A stretch of DNA of 64,000 nt from Bacteroidota bacterium (GCA_023428135.1 JAEYZG010000039.1:4894-68893), one strand, 5' to 3'. Shown: positions 9,496-18,297, numbered from the stretch's first letter. The notes: a model not told the origin generated them from the letters alone. Numbers and translations: made by a program.

Positions 9496-10356
9496 TTAAC
9501 TCTCTACCGGTTCCCCACCATTAGGATGAATAACCTGACCTGTTATGTAGGAAGCATCTTTGGATGCAAGAAATACATAAGCCGGGCCTACTTCAGATGG
9601 TTGTCCAGGCCTGCCCAATGGTACTTGCTTTCCGAAGCTTGTTACTTTGTCCGGAGGAAAAGTAGCCGGAATCAGCGGAGTCCATATAGGACCTGGTGCT
9701 ACTGCATTTACTCTTATTCCTCTTTTCGCAAGATTGCTTGCTAGTGATCTTGTAAATGTTACAATAGATCCTTTAGTAGATGAATAATCGAGTAAGGATT
9801 CTTTTCCCCGATAAGCAGTTACTGAGCTGGTATTGATGACACAATCCCCTTCCTTCATCTGCTTCAATGCTGCCTGTGTCAGATAGAACATAGAAAAGAT
9901 ATTGGTACGAAAGGTTCTTTCCAGTTGCTCTGCTGTTATTTCCTCGAGAGATCCTTTTACATGCTGTTCACCTGCGTTGTTGATAAGGATATTCAAGCCT
10001 CCCAATTGCTTCCGGGTTTCTTCAATAGCTTTATTACAAAAGTTCTGATCTCCTATGTCTCCTGAAATCAGGATGCATTTACGGCCTTCCTTTTCTACCA
10101 TTTTTTTAGTTTGTTCTGCATCTTCATGTTCTTTCAGATATACAATTGAAATGTCTGCACCTTCTTTAGCGAAGTGAACGGCAACAGATCTTCCAATGCC
10201 GCTATCGCCACCGGTGATCAAAGCAATTTTACCTTTAAGCTTTTCACTGCCTTTATAGTCGCTCCTTATAAACTCAGGTTTAAGCTGCATCTCTGCTTCA
10301 GAGCCCGGCTGCTCATTCAGATGTTCACCCGGTAATGAGGATGGTTTATATTCCAT
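9496..10356 (-). CDS. SDR-family oxidoreductase (glucose/ribitol-dehydrogenase-like)
   Basis: A 286-residue short-chain dehydrogenase with an N-terminal extension of about 40 residues before the Rossmann motif TGGDSGIGR (about 48-56). It has NNAG near 127, a catalytic Ser in INTSSVTAYRG and the YSSTKGS active-site Tyr/Lys near 193. It ends with the usual PGPIWTPLIP and GQVIHPNGGEP segments. The extended N-terminus and overall pattern match the general stress SDR subgroup (YhdF/YhxC-like), which often responds to osmotic or oxidative stress. The true substrate is unknown. A small membrane protein gene lies 81 bases upstream on the same strand and may be co-transcribed. Confidence 0.85.
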   Translation of the reverse strand: MEYKPSSLPGEHLNEQPGSEAEMQLKPEFIRSDYKGSEKLKGKIALITGGDSGIGRSVAVHFAKEGADISIVYLKEHEDAEQTKKMVEKEGRKCILISGDIGDQNFCNKAIEETRKQLGGLNILINNAGEQHVKGSLEEITAEQLERTFRTNIFSMFYLTQAALKQMKEGDCVINTSSVTAYRGKESLLDYSSTKGSIVTFTRSLASNLAKRGIRVNAVAPGPIWTPLIPATFPPDKVTSFGKQVPLGRPGQPSEVGPAYVFLASKDASYITGQVIHPNGGEPVES

Positions 10357-10437
10357 TGTTTCAGTTTTTTAGGTGCTTTTAAAGTATAAGGCCACAATGT
10401 TATAACTGTTTGAAAGAATAAACATCAGCTTGCTCCT

Positions 10438-11001
10438 CTATGACAAGAATTGTATGGCAGATTGAGGGTTATAAGCTGATTTTCTTTCAGAAAGATGTAA
10501 TCGCCTGTTGTATTCGAAGGCACCTACCGTTCCGAAAATTATATGTGCAATCACTAAATTTATAAGATAACTCTTTCTGTCGATTTGTGGAGGATTGCGA
10601 TGTAGGTTCATATACAGGTACCAGACAGCAATGCCCAGTAATCCATTGGTTAAGCCTAATGATAATCCACCTGTAAGATTGGGCTTTGTAATTCTGTTCT
10701 TCCATAGAATGTGATAGCAATAAAGAAAGAATATGCCTATGGAATAATGTATGACGGTGCCTGTTACTTTTATCTGGGCTAATGATATTACTCCTTTTTC
10801 ATTATGTGTTTTGTTGGTAAGTGATCTTCCAAGTATTCGTATTACCCTCATTTGTTTCCTGGAAATTTCAGAAACAATTTTCATGTATAAAGTCATATAA
10901 TTCGTTGCATCCACAGCTGTACGTACCAGATATCTATTTTCCTTATAAAAGGTATATAGCTTTAAAGCCATCTTTGATTTTTTATACAAATTTCTGAACA
11001 T
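10438..11001 (-). CDS. Integral membrane protein, unknown function
   Basis: The 187-residue product has a basic, soluble N-terminal third (to about residue 75, KKSKMALKLYTFYKENRYLV) and then about four membrane helices (near 80-100, 110-128, 145-163). Conserved-looking polar positions include NLTGGLSLGLTNGLLG and IIFGTVGAFEYNR between helices. I do not recognise a family with confidence. It is transcribed towards the SDR gene 81 bases away, which suggests a two-gene stress unit. Confidence 0.6.
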   Translation of the reverse strand: MFRNLYKKSKMALKLYTFYKENRYLVRTAVDATNYMTLYMKIVSEISRKQMRVIRILGRSLTNKTHNEKGVISLAQIKVTGTVIHYSIGIFFLYCYHILWKNRITKPNLTGGLSLGLTNGLLGIAVWYLYMNLHRNPPQIDRKSYLINLVIAHIIFGTVGAFEYNRRLHLSERKSAYNPQSAIQFLS

Positions 11002-11240
11002 ATCCCCTTCATTTTAATAATATCAAGATCATTAGAAAAGGACCTTATGCTCCTACATCATAAAGGAACCTTTTCTTATTTGTATTCATTTACATCCTTC
11101 TCTTCAAAGACAAAATATTAATTTTATCAGACTTCATAACATAAATGAAAAAGTTATGGTTTTCCATTCTCACTGTGATAAACAATGCACCACCAATGAA
11201 TGGAAATCATAAATAGTTAATGTTATTATTGTGGATATAA

Positions 11241-11550
11241 GGAAGATGTTTTTTGGTAGCCGGTGTCTGGCCTTTGGTCCATATTTATTCATTTATGATG
11301 ATAAGAGGCCTCAAAAATGATATCTGGCTGGTGGGGACTGTTTATTAATTATCTCCATTTCCATGGGATTGCTGGCTTCTGCAGTTATGAAGAAAATAGA
11401 AGTTCCAATAATGCTTATAGCTTTCGGATCTGCCCTCAGTCTTTTATTCGTAGACTTATTTTATGTGTTTGAAATGTTATTGCGGAAACTTATCTGGAAG
11501 ATGCTTTTGTTGAGATTTTATTTTTGATCAGCTGGTTGATCATATTCTGA
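11241..11550 (+). pseudogene. Decayed small multi-helix membrane protein gene
   Basis: Three reading-frame pieces read continuously as one protein. Frame A (11241-11345) gives FLVAGVWPLVHIYSFMMIRG then LKNDIWLVGTVY. Frame B (from about 11342) gives IISISMGLLASAVMKKIEVP and IMLIAFGSALSLLFVDLFYV. A third frame (11473-11550) gives NVIAETYLEDAFVEILFLIS then WLIIF and a TGA. This matches a four-helix family with a VTGxWPLxHxxSF and DxWLVxTV signature that I recall from Bacteroidota. At least two frameshifts and no start codon in frame A mean it is non-functional, or the region contains sequencing errors. Confidence 0.65.
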
Positions 11551-11712
11551 AGATTAAAGGGGTAAAGTAGCTTATAGACGGTTAAAATACTATTGTGTTG
11601 ATTTACTGTTAGTTATTTTTTTTGTATTTATTGATATAATATAAGATGGTGATTTAAATTGTTCTGATCTGTCTGCCAATTGAATTAAAATGGAGGTATG
11701 GATTCATTTAAA

Positions 11713-12093
11713 TTACTCGAATACATACTTGCCGGAACTTTTATCAATAGGTTTTATAATGGTAAATATTTTTTTCCAAAAAGTTTGTTTGGAAGATTTA
11801 TAGGAAGGATTCAAAGGAACAAAAGAATCTTTAATATAAGCAATCAGATCAGGCTTTTGAAATGCAAATTCAGCGTCTGCTACTACAACATGGGGAACAA
11901 AAATTTTCCCGTTCGTCAAAACTACATGTACTCCTATATTATCTTCAGTATGAGATTTATAATCTCCTAATTCAGTATATCTTATTTGTATTCTTGAAAT
12001 TAGGTTAATGATTTCCTTTTGTCTTTTAGTAGTTTGATTTCTTAACATAATTATTGAATTTTTGAAACAGGATTTTATATACTTCTTTTTCAT
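11713..12093 (-). CDS. Hypothetical soluble protein
   Basis: The 126-residue frame encodes a basic protein; a start at the internal Met (12048, MLRNQTTKRQKEIINLISRI) is about equally plausible. The body has a beta-rich core (HVVLTNGKIFVPHVVVADAE, then FAFQKPDLIAYIKDSFVP) and a lysine-rich tail. Codon use and residue pattern favour this strand over the opposing frame at 11698-11970. The family is not recognised. It stands alone with about 480 bases of non-coding sequence upstream. Confidence 0.5.
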   Translation of the reverse strand: MKKKYIKSCFKNSIIMLRNQTTKRQKEIINLISRIQIRYTELGDYKSHTEDNIGVHVVLTNGKIFVPHVVVADAEFAFQKPDLIAYIKDSFVPLNPSYKSSKQTFWKKIFTIIKPIDKSSGKYVFE

Positions 12094-12331
12094 TGGCGAT
12101 GCACAAAAGAGCCTTTGCCAAGTAAAAACTAGTTTATAAAATTCCTTAATTACTGTTCTGATTTTTATTTAGTTATGATGGATTATATCACCACGGTGGG
12201 GTAGATTTTTGGGGAATTAATAATGGATAATCATTTAGTGTCATATAAGCTTTACTCGAAAGTTTAATTTTTTTGTTAAAAATTCTGATTTTAAAAGTTA
12301 AGGTTTGTTAAGATACGGTTATGAGCAATAT

Positions 12332-12516
12332 TAGTTTTGTGTGTAGGTATCGAGAGTATAGCATTTAAAATAAAATTAATTGAAGGTTTAGTAGTTAGAA
12401 TAATATAACATTCCGAAAGTCAGAGCTTTGCTCTTAGTTTTGAGAAAGACTTTGAGCAGGAAAAATATTTTAGAGAAATATAAAAGTTGCCAGTTCATTG
12501 AACTGGCAACTTTTTT
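12332..12516 (+). ncRNA. Candidate small transcript ending at a strong terminator
   Basis: A TAGTTTTG sequence at 12332-12339 fits the Bacteroidota -7 element, with TTTG at 12304-12307 as a weak upstream element (24-base spacing, rather long). No coding frame follows, but about 140 bases later a 15-bp perfect hairpin with a T6 tail (12482-12516) ends the segment in the plus direction. A small AGAGC/GCTCT hairpin lies in between at about 12420-12435. No plus-strand gene precedes the terminator, so a small RNA of about 170 nt is one explanation. The terminator may instead serve the minus-strand gene at 12577. Confidence 0.3.
12482..12516. terminator. Perfect 15-bp intrinsic terminator hairpin
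   Basis: AAAAGTTGCCAGTTC and GAACTGGCAACTTTT pair perfectly around a three-base loop ATT, and TTTTTT ends the plus-strand side. It can act for the minus-strand gene at 12577-12852, but the longer T-run favours plus-strand transcripts. Confidence 0.8.
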
Positions 12517-12576
12517 CTAAATCAATTAATTCTCAAAGGCAATCTGAATAGTTTATATATTTTTCTATTGATGATA

Positions 12577-12852
12577 TTATTCGTGTCCGTGAGTCTTTAC
12601 GAGTTTATTATAAACTCCAAAAAGCAAGAATGGTGCGGCCCATTGTCCTACAAACAAAGCATCTTTATCCCTTCTGTTTAGTTTTAATGTTAAAGAAGCT
12701 GCCATAGACCCTATAGCTGCCCATAAATACACATCTGAAGGTAATTTAGCTGTTTGTGTTTCAATAAATTTGGCAATTTTTCCCTCTCTGAAATCTTCAC
12801 TATTGATTTTAGTTTTGATATCATTTATAAATGTTCCAACGCTTTCCATCAT
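12577..12852 (-). CDS. Small conserved-looking membrane protein
   Basis: The 91-residue protein has a soluble amphipathic start (MMESVGTFINDIKTKINSED) and then two hydrophobic stretches (DVYLWAAIGSMAASLTL and VGQWAAPFLLFGVYNKL) separated by a basic loop KLNRRDKD. It ends KTHGHE. Proteins of this shape are common single-gene hypotheticals in Cytophagales; no function is known to me. The perfect terminator at 12482-12516 lies just downstream on its strand. Confidence 0.6.
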   Translation of the reverse strand: MMESVGTFINDIKTKINSEDFREGKIAKFIETQTAKLPSDVYLWAAIGSMAASLTLKLNRRDKDALFVGQWAAPFLLFGVYNKLVKTHGHE

Positions 12853-13273
12853 ATCATAAGTTTTTCTTTTATGAAAACAGAGGCTGGAAATCCATTGTTC
12901 CTTGAACTCTTTTGAAGTGTTGAAGAGTTGTAAAATTAACTGGCTTTCAGTTAAGTTAGATGAGAGTTATTTTTGTTTTCATCAATGTATGAATGTGTAT
13001 ATTTGATTTTAAATGTAGCCATAAAATCATGAAGGGAATTATGGATGAAATAGTCAAAGGAAATGAAGTTGCATTGAATCCCTGCATCTTTTAAGTATAT
13101 TTACATTTGTTATAGATAGATGGGGTTAAATGTATTCATCTAATTTCATAGGCATTCATTATATGATAATATATGCTTATTAGTCAATAAAGTTTTATTT
13201 AAGTATCCCACATTGGCAGCTTTTTATTATCTCATGGGATCATAAACAGCTTTTGTGTTTTAAAACATGTAAC
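12853..13273. other. Intergenic stretch with a possible -7 promoter element
   Basis: No gene is supported here. A 21-codon frame at 13030-13095 (MKGIMDEIVKGNEVALNPCI) is too short to call. TACATTTG at 13102-13109 matches the Bacteroidota -7 consensus and could drive the PLD-like gene starting at 13274, leaving a leader of about 160 bases. No clear -33 element is at the right distance. Confidence 0.35.
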
Positions 13274-14515
13274 ATGATTATAAAGAAATTACTTGCTCCT
13301 TTTGTAAATAATAAAATCCTTAAAGAATCTGAACATTGTTATATAGCCTCTGCGGCTATTTCAGAGCCTGCTTTTGATCTTCTGATGAGCAGTATTCCTC
13401 GGCACTGCAATGTTGATATAGTTACCGGACTTGATCTGCCCACTCATCCTAACGTGCTTTGGAAAATCCTCAAGCAATATCCTGGTCGTGTAAAATTAAG
13501 AATCTTCACCAGAAATTTCTTTCATTCCAATCTGTATATTTTTGATTTGCCTTTCAGGAAAAGAGTAGCCTTTGTTGGTTCAGGACACCTTACCCTTGGA
13601 GGGCTTAAGGATCATGAAGAGCTTTCTTATAAAATCGATGTAGAAAGAAACGTAGAGGACTTAAAGGCTTGCTTCAGATCTTATTTTGATTTTGGACAAG
13701 ATCTGTCTGAGAAAATTATTAAGGAATATGAAATCTTATATCCATCCATAGTTGCAAGGAATAATGCCACAAAGGAAGATATGAAGCAATTGACGGATGT
13801 TATTACTGGGCGCTTTAATTTGGATGATAAAAGTTTTTCCAAGCAATATTTTCAAGCTGATGATTATTCAACTCTCAGTAGCACTAAAGCCCCTTTAAAT
13901 ACTCAATTGGTGCATCATGAAAGAGTGATGCTTCAGAATAAGTTGCTGGAGCTGCATGAACAATTAAAATCTTATCTGCATAAACTTAAGCTTCATGAAA
14001 ATGATGATCCTGAACAAATCGTAAGCAGTCTTGATCCTATGTTTCATTACGAACATAAAGTAAAGGTTATGTGGATTGCTTATGGCAGAAGCAAAAAAGA
14101 ACTGGAGGCACATAAGTCAAAACTAACGGATCTTATAAACATTCAGTTGATTTTGAAGTCTCAGGAATTCGGGATTTGCCTAATGTTAGGAAAACCCAAT
14201 AGCGGAGCGGAAGACCGTGAGTATTTCAGGAAGGAAATGATTAATGAAGATTACCGGAAAAAATTTTATGATCTGTTAAAGGGTTTGGGCAAGGATTACT
14301 GGATAGAGGTAGCAGGGGAGAAGAAGCAAGCTGACTCATTTGTGGATGAACAGGCATTATGGAATTATACCAATGCTGATCATATACAATATCATTTTAT
14401 CATAGACAGGGTCTATGTTCCCAGTGATCCGGAGATATCTGCTGAAAATATTGTGCCCACCATTCAGAAGGAGATTGATAAATTAATTCATTTATACAGA
14501 TTAATTAAATCGTAG
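13274..14515 (+). CDS. PLD-like superfamily protein with altered HKD motif
   Basis: I start at ATG 13274, giving 413 residues; an upstream TTG adds seven unlikely residues. The N-terminal 150 residues match the single-domain phospholipase D-like fold seen in nuclease-type PLD proteins: beta-alpha repeats, then FHSNLYIFD (84-91) and GSGHLTLGGL (102-111). In active enzymes these read HxK and GSxNxT. Here Lys is replaced by Asn86 and Asn by His105, so catalysis may be lost or changed. The C-terminal 250 residues hold a coiled-coil-like segment (about 215-245) and an alpha/beta part I do not recognise. The protein may bind nucleic acid; the function is not established. Confidence 0.6.
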   Translation: MIIKKLLAPFVNNKILKESEHCYIASAAISEPAFDLLMSSIPRHCNVDIVTGLDLPTHPNVLWKILKQYPGRVKLRIFTRNFFHSNLYIFDLPFRKRVAFVGSGHLTLGGLKDHEELSYKIDVERNVEDLKACFRSYFDFGQDLSEKIIKEYEILYPSIVARNNATKEDMKQLTDVITGRFNLDDKSFSKQYFQADDYSTLSSTKAPLNTQLVHHERVMLQNKLLELHEQLKSYLHKLKLHENDDPEQIVSSLDPMFHYEHKVKVMWIAYGRSKKELEAHKSKLTDLINIQLILKSQEFGICLMLGKPNSGAEDREYFRKEMINEDYRKKFYDLLKGLGKDYWIEVAGEKKQADSFVDEQALWNYTNADHIQYHFIIDRVYVPSDPEISAENIVPTIQKEIDKLIHLYRLIKS

Positions 14516-14771
14516 GGGGAGACACACGCCATGCATAGCGTCTGCTTTTTCTTCAAAGGAAAAAATAACTTCTTTAATTTTTATGTTTTCTTGATACGTT
14601 TCGGATTCATCTAGAAAGCTTGAATAACCAGATTCAAATGAGAATAAAATGAATGAAGACCTTGGTTTTATTGGTCCGTATTTATCCTGATATTTTCATA
14701 CATGATTTATTAACTCTCTTTTTTTGCCTACATTTATATGAAGCTCAAGATAATCTATTTGCCATTTTACG

Positions 14772-15263
14772 ATGAAGCATTATAAGTTCTCTACCAGAGA
14801 GTTCGGTATATCTGATACAGGAATTCATTTATTAAGAAGTAATTTTAATTACCGTACGATAAATTTTAAAGATATCACTTCTCTGGAGATAGGCAGAGGT
14901 AGGTTAATCAGGAACTGGCTCTTTGTTTTTATTTTTGGATTAAGCCTGATCGCTTTTAGCATATATTATGCTTTTGGGCTGATAGATGTGTTTAACGACC
15001 CATCAGTTAAGCGGATTTATATTGAGGAATTATTGGTTCCTTTTTTACCAGCTCTATTAGGTGGATTTTGCATTTACTCTGCCAGTAAAAAGGGCATTGT
15101 TATGAAAATTCAGCACAATGGTAAAAAAAGCTCATATTCCCTTGAGGGTATTATTAAGAATAATCAGTATGATGAATTTGTTGATTATTTAGTCTACACT
15201 GTAAAGGTTTATTCAAAGCTGAAGTTTATTAATGACCATAAAAAGCTGGCTCATATTGGATAA
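14772..15263 (+). CDS. Two-helix membrane protein with PH-like N-terminus
   Basis: A 163-residue protein. Residues 1-45 form short beta strands (KFSTREFGISDTGIHLLRSN) ending RNW. Two membrane helices follow at about 49-70 and 95-115, then a C-terminal soluble part with a GKKSSYSLEGIIKNNQYDEF segment. The arrangement resembles small bacterial PH-domain-like membrane proteins, but the match is only by shape. It stands alone. Confidence 0.55.
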   Translation: MKHYKFSTREFGISDTGIHLLRSNFNYRTINFKDITSLEIGRGRLIRNWLFVFIFGLSLIAFSIYYAFGLIDVFNDPSVKRIYIEELLVPFLPALLGGFCIYSASKKGIVMKIQHNGKKSSYSLEGIIKNNQYDEFVDYLVYTVKVYSKLKFINDHKKLAHIG

Positions 15264-15285
15264 TCAATCTGATTTCCTTGCCGAT

Positions 15286-15513
15286 TTAGATATTTATCTT
15301 AGCTGTCATGGGGGAATCCTGATGAATCTCAGCAAACGAATCCTTAGCTGAAATGATTCCAAATTGCAACTTATCAGAATTTATCATTGTTGTTTTATAA
15401 AGTGGCTTGATAGCTTTGAGGTATTTATACCTTAAAGCACGGCAAACAGGTATAGTTCCCCCCTGTATGGTAAGGAACAATATAGACGATATTGTTATAT
15501 GAAAAAGGTACAT
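15286..15513 (-). CDS. Doubtful ORF or remnant, 75 aa
   Basis: The C-terminal 50 residues (RYKYLKAIKPLYKTTMINSD and onward to DSPMTAKINI) look protein-like, but the first 25 are hydrophobic and cysteine-containing like a shadow. The frame overlaps the start of the better supported small gene at 15499. It may be the remnant of an older gene. No family is recognised. Confidence 0.25.
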   Translation of the reverse strand: MYLFHITISSILFLTIQGGTIPVCRALRYKYLKAIKPLYKTTMINSDKLQFGIISAKDSFAEIHQDSPMTAKINI

Positions 15514-15660
15514 AAAGCATCAAGTGATAAGTTGGCAAGCATGGCATCCAGAGTACTTCAGGATGAAAACTCCAGCAAGAGGGCTAAATCATTAGCTGGC
15601 AGTGTCCTTGCGCAACATGAACCTCATGAGGAGGATAAAGAGAAAGAAAAAGATCATTAA
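15499..15660 (+). CDS. Small hydrophilic protein, 53 aa
   Basis: A short ATG-initiated frame encodes MKKVHKASSDKLASMASRVL followed by a Gln/Asp/Ser-rich middle (KRAKSLAGSVLAQ) and a Glu/Lys/Asp tail ending EKDH. The repeated small-residue helix motif ASxxLxxxxxSxxAKSLAGSxLxQ is one I recall in a family of tiny hypothetical proteins found across Bacteroidota and Proteobacteria. A clear terminator follows 18 bases after the stop, which supports it as a real transcription unit. The function is unknown. Confidence 0.65.
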   Translation: MKKVHKASSDKLASMASRVLQDENSSKRAKSLAGSVLAQHEPHEEDKEKEKDH

Positions 15661-15677
15661 TGCCCAAAAAGCATACA

Positions 15678-15711
15678 AAGCCTATTAAGAAATAAATAGG
15701 CTTATTTTTTT
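15678..15711 (+). terminator. Intrinsic terminator after the 53-aa gene
   Basis: AAGCCTATT pairs with AATAGGCTT (9 bp, 8-base loop), followed by ATTTTTTTATT. It lies directly after the small gene at 15499-15660 and faces the convergent RNase H gene. Confidence 0.8.
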
Positions 15712-15765
15712 ATTCACTACAAAAGACTTAATGGTTATTGGGATATTTATGATTTTTGATAGCTT

Positions 15766-16263
15766 CTAGGTGTTAATGATAATACTTGGGTTTTGACTAA
15801 GGGTAATGGCTTTTCTTACCTGGCTGCGAGCAATCTTATCGACTTTACGATTATAATTTTCAGTCTCATATTTTTTTTGATGCGCTTTTACTTTTATTAG
15901 TTCAATGTTATAGTTTTCAATCATATGTATGAACTCCTCTATCAGATCTGAATTTTGAATCTGAATGCCTTTTTTTGTAATAAAGCTACTCTTTTTTAAT
16001 TTGTCTTTTCTATCAGGAAGGTTTACGACATACTGACTATCAGAATAAATACGGACATTATCAAAAATAATATTTTGATCTTTTACAAATTCAAATGATT
16101 TTAATACAGCCCATAATTCCATTCTGTTATGGCTTGTATTCAAAATAGTTCCTTTTATAATTATTTCTTTATTTTCAAACAGAAGTAATGCTGCCCACCC
16201 TCCGATTTTCAATTCGGTATTGCAGCTTCCGTCTGTAAATATTTCAATTGTTTTTATGCTCAA
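15766..16263 (-). CDS. rnhA: Ribonuclease HI family protein
   Basis: A 165-residue RNase H fold protein. The four catalytic acids are visible in FTDGS (Asp10), NRMEL (Glu48), YSDSQYV (about Asp74) and KVDKIAR (the final Asp). The flexible KAHQ histidine precedes the last helix. It should cleave the RNA strand of RNA-DNA hybrids, for example in R-loops. The C-terminus adds about 15 residues beyond the last catalytic helix. It is monocistronic and converges on the 53-aa gene. Assignment to the RNase HI clan is firm; whether it is the main cellular RNase HI cannot be told from this window. Confidence 0.85.
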   Translation of the reverse strand: MSIKTIEIFTDGSCNTELKIGGWAALLLFENKEIIIKGTILNTSHNRMELWAVLKSFEFVKDQNIIFDNVRIYSDSQYVVNLPDRKDKLKKSSFITKKGIQIQNSDLIEEFIHMIENYNIELIKVKAHQKKYETENYNRKVDKIARSQVRKAITLSQNPSIIINT

Positions 16264-16528
16264 TTATAAATTGTTTTATATGTTAAAGACCTCTCGGTTC
16301 TCTTTTACTTTAATTAGTTTATTCGGAAGATAAAAATATTTTCATCTATTTAAAAAATTAGTTGAACATCTTGTTGTAGATAAATTTACATAATGGTTAA
16401 ACGATAATAGAATTATCCTTTCGGACCTTCATGTAGCCTATATATGATTTATCCTCCCCGGTATTCCAACAAATTCATTCGTTTAATGGTATTGAATTAA
16501 TTGTTGCAAACAGCTTAAATCAAATTGC

Positions 16529-16837
16529 ATGAAAGATAATTTTTCTACCCAATCTAATCAGTATGCAATATACGGACCTGGCTATCCCAACGAGCTTTTT
16601 GATTTTTTAAGTTCAATAGTTGTCAAAAAAGAATTTGCATGAGATTGTGGAACGGGAAATGGACAAGTTGCTTATGGATATCTAAATACCTGGTCCGCTG
16701 TAAAACACTTCATTAAGCAGAATGGATTCAACCCGGTTAATTATATATGGGGAAGTATTGATCAATATTGGGATGAAAAAGAGATTAAAGAAATTAGATC
16801 TCCTTTATTATTAAGAATAGGGAAAGTTAATATTTGA
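16529..16837 (+). pseudogene. SAM-dependent methyltransferase pseudogene (nonsense codon plus internal deletion)
   Basis: One uninterrupted frame runs from ATG 16529 to TGA 16835 apart from a TGA at 16640-16642. The start (FSTQSNQYAIYGPGYPNELF) matches class I methyltransferases of the FSTQAxxYAxFRPxYP type. The internal TGA replaces the Trp codon of the family's AWDCGTGNGQ motif I. After GNGQVAYG the sequence jumps in frame to the family's C-terminus (LNTWSAVKHFIKQNGFNPV and PLLLRIGKVNI), so about 140 residues of the core are missing. The product cannot bind SAM normally and the gene is dead. Confidence 0.75.
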
Positions 16838-17038
16838 ATTAACTGAAAGGATTTGTTTTTACCTATTCATATACTATGATTTTTTAGTTTTGTTTTTGCA
16901 GAAGTAACTAATTACAGATCCGATATTAAAAAAAGTTTTTTGTATTGTTGTTTTGAATTTCAGCTTTGTATGAAAAAGTTTTTTTAACAAAGACACTCTT
17001 TTCTGGTATTTAACAGAATTAATAACTAAAAGTGACTT

Positions 17039-17458
17039 ATGGCCATAACAGGAATTCAAACCCAGATCTTTCCCAAAGGTGGAAAAGCTCCGGCAGATCA
17101 GTTTACAGGTAATGCCTGGGTGAAATTGTTGGTGCCGAACGATGGCATGTTGCATTGCCAGGTAAGCAATGTAGTATTTGAGCCAGGGGCAAGAAACAAT
17201 TGGCATACACATCCGGGAGGCCAGATACTGATTGTGACAGAAGGTGTCGGTTATTTCCAGGAGAGAGGCCAGCCAATACGGTTAATAAGACAAGGTGAAG
17301 TGGTCAATATACCTCCTGATGTGGAACATTGGCATGGAGCTTCGCCCAATAGGGAATGTACACATATCGCAATTAATACCAACACTCAGAATGGAATTGT
17401 GCTTTGGATGGAAAGGGTGACTGATGAGGAATATAACCAGCCTGCAAATGATATTTAA
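17039..17458 (+). CDS. Cupin-domain protein
   Basis: A 139-residue single-domain cupin. The metal-binding region appears as FEPGARNNWHTHPGGQILIV (two His, with Gln at the next ligand position) and the second motif as PPDVEHWHGASPNRE. The fold and the phrase EHWHGA match the cupin group associated with carboxymuconolactone decarboxylase-like proteins; its reaction is unknown. It is followed 139 bases later by an NAD(P)-binding protein on the same strand, and the two may form a small redox or detoxification unit. Confidence 0.8.
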   Translation: MAITGIQTQIFPKGGKAPADQFTGNAWVKLLVPNDGMLHCQVSNVVFEPGARNNWHTHPGGQILIVTEGVGYFQERGQPIRLIRQGEVVNIPPDVEHWHGASPNRECTHIAINTNTQNGIVLWMERVTDEEYNQPANDI

Positions 17459-17596
17459 TGATATCATAAGAGCAGAGGTGAAGATTGTATTCAATGGATC
17501 GAAATTGTGGTATCTTCAAATGCTTTGATAATAGCCTTTTTATATTTAGAAATAATAACTGAAGAGGAATGCACTAGTTTAACATAGGATTAAATA

Positions 17597-18238
17597 ATGA
17601 CTAAAGTATTAATTTTAGGAGCAGGCGGCCGAATTGCAAAACATGCTATTAATCAATTGTTGGAAGAAACAGATGTGGAATTAACCCTATATCTGCGCAA
17701 TGCAAACAGATTTGGATATACTGACACGAATAAGATAAGGGTGATTGAGGGAGATGTGCTGGATCATCTGAAATTACAAGAAGCAACAGACGGACAGGAT
17801 ATAGTATATGCAAATCTGGCAGGGGAAGTGGATAATATGGCTAAAGTCATTGTTGGAGTTATGAAGGAAAAAGGTGTGAAACGACTTATCTTTATTACTT
17901 CTCTTGGTATCTATGACGAAGTTCCGGGTGCTTTTGGAAAATGGAATAAAAGTATGATCAGTCAATACTTAGGACCTTATGGAAAAGCTGCAGAGATTAT
18001 TGAAGATTCAGGTCTTGACTATACCCTAATAAGGCCGGCATGGCTAACGGATTATGATGAAATAGATTATGAAACAACTCAAAAAGGAGAACCCTTTAAG
18101 GGAACGGAAGTGTCTCGGAAAAGTGTTGCTGAATTGATTGTAAAACTGATTCAACATCCTGAATCGGGGATCAAAAGAAGCCTTGGAGTGAATAAACCAG
18201 ATACAGATGCTGATAAACCGGCTTTTATTAAAAATTGA
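17597..18238 (+). CDS. NAD(P)-binding (NmrA/SDR-a5-like) oxidoreductase
   Basis: A 213-residue Rossmann protein with an N-terminal VLILGAGGRIAKHAINQLLE motif (GxGGxIA). It has LRNANRFGY as a likely NADP phosphate-recognition segment, VIEGDVLD, and the later LIRPAWLTDY near residue 150. This fits the atypical SDR5/NmrA-like family of NAD(P)H-binding proteins, often quinone reductases or stress proteins. No specific substrate can be inferred. It lies downstream of the cupin gene with the same orientation. Confidence 0.8.
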   Translation: MTKVLILGAGGRIAKHAINQLLEETDVELTLYLRNANRFGYTDTNKIRVIEGDVLDHLKLQEATDGQDIVYANLAGEVDNMAKVIVGVMKEKGVKRLIFITSLGIYDEVPGAFGKWNKSMISQYLGPYGKAAEIIEDSGLDYTLIRPAWLTDYDEIDYETTQKGEPFKGTEVSRKSVAELIVKLIQHPESGIKRSLGVNKPDTDADKPAFIKN

Positions 18239-18297
18239 TGTGATAAACAGTGGGCTTATAGTTACTGGTTTATAAGGAACGAACATGAACTGATAAG

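Noticed and set aside
16874..17212. 112-residue minus-strand ORF overlapping the cupin gene
   Set aside because: Antisense shadow of a clear cupin with no family pattern.
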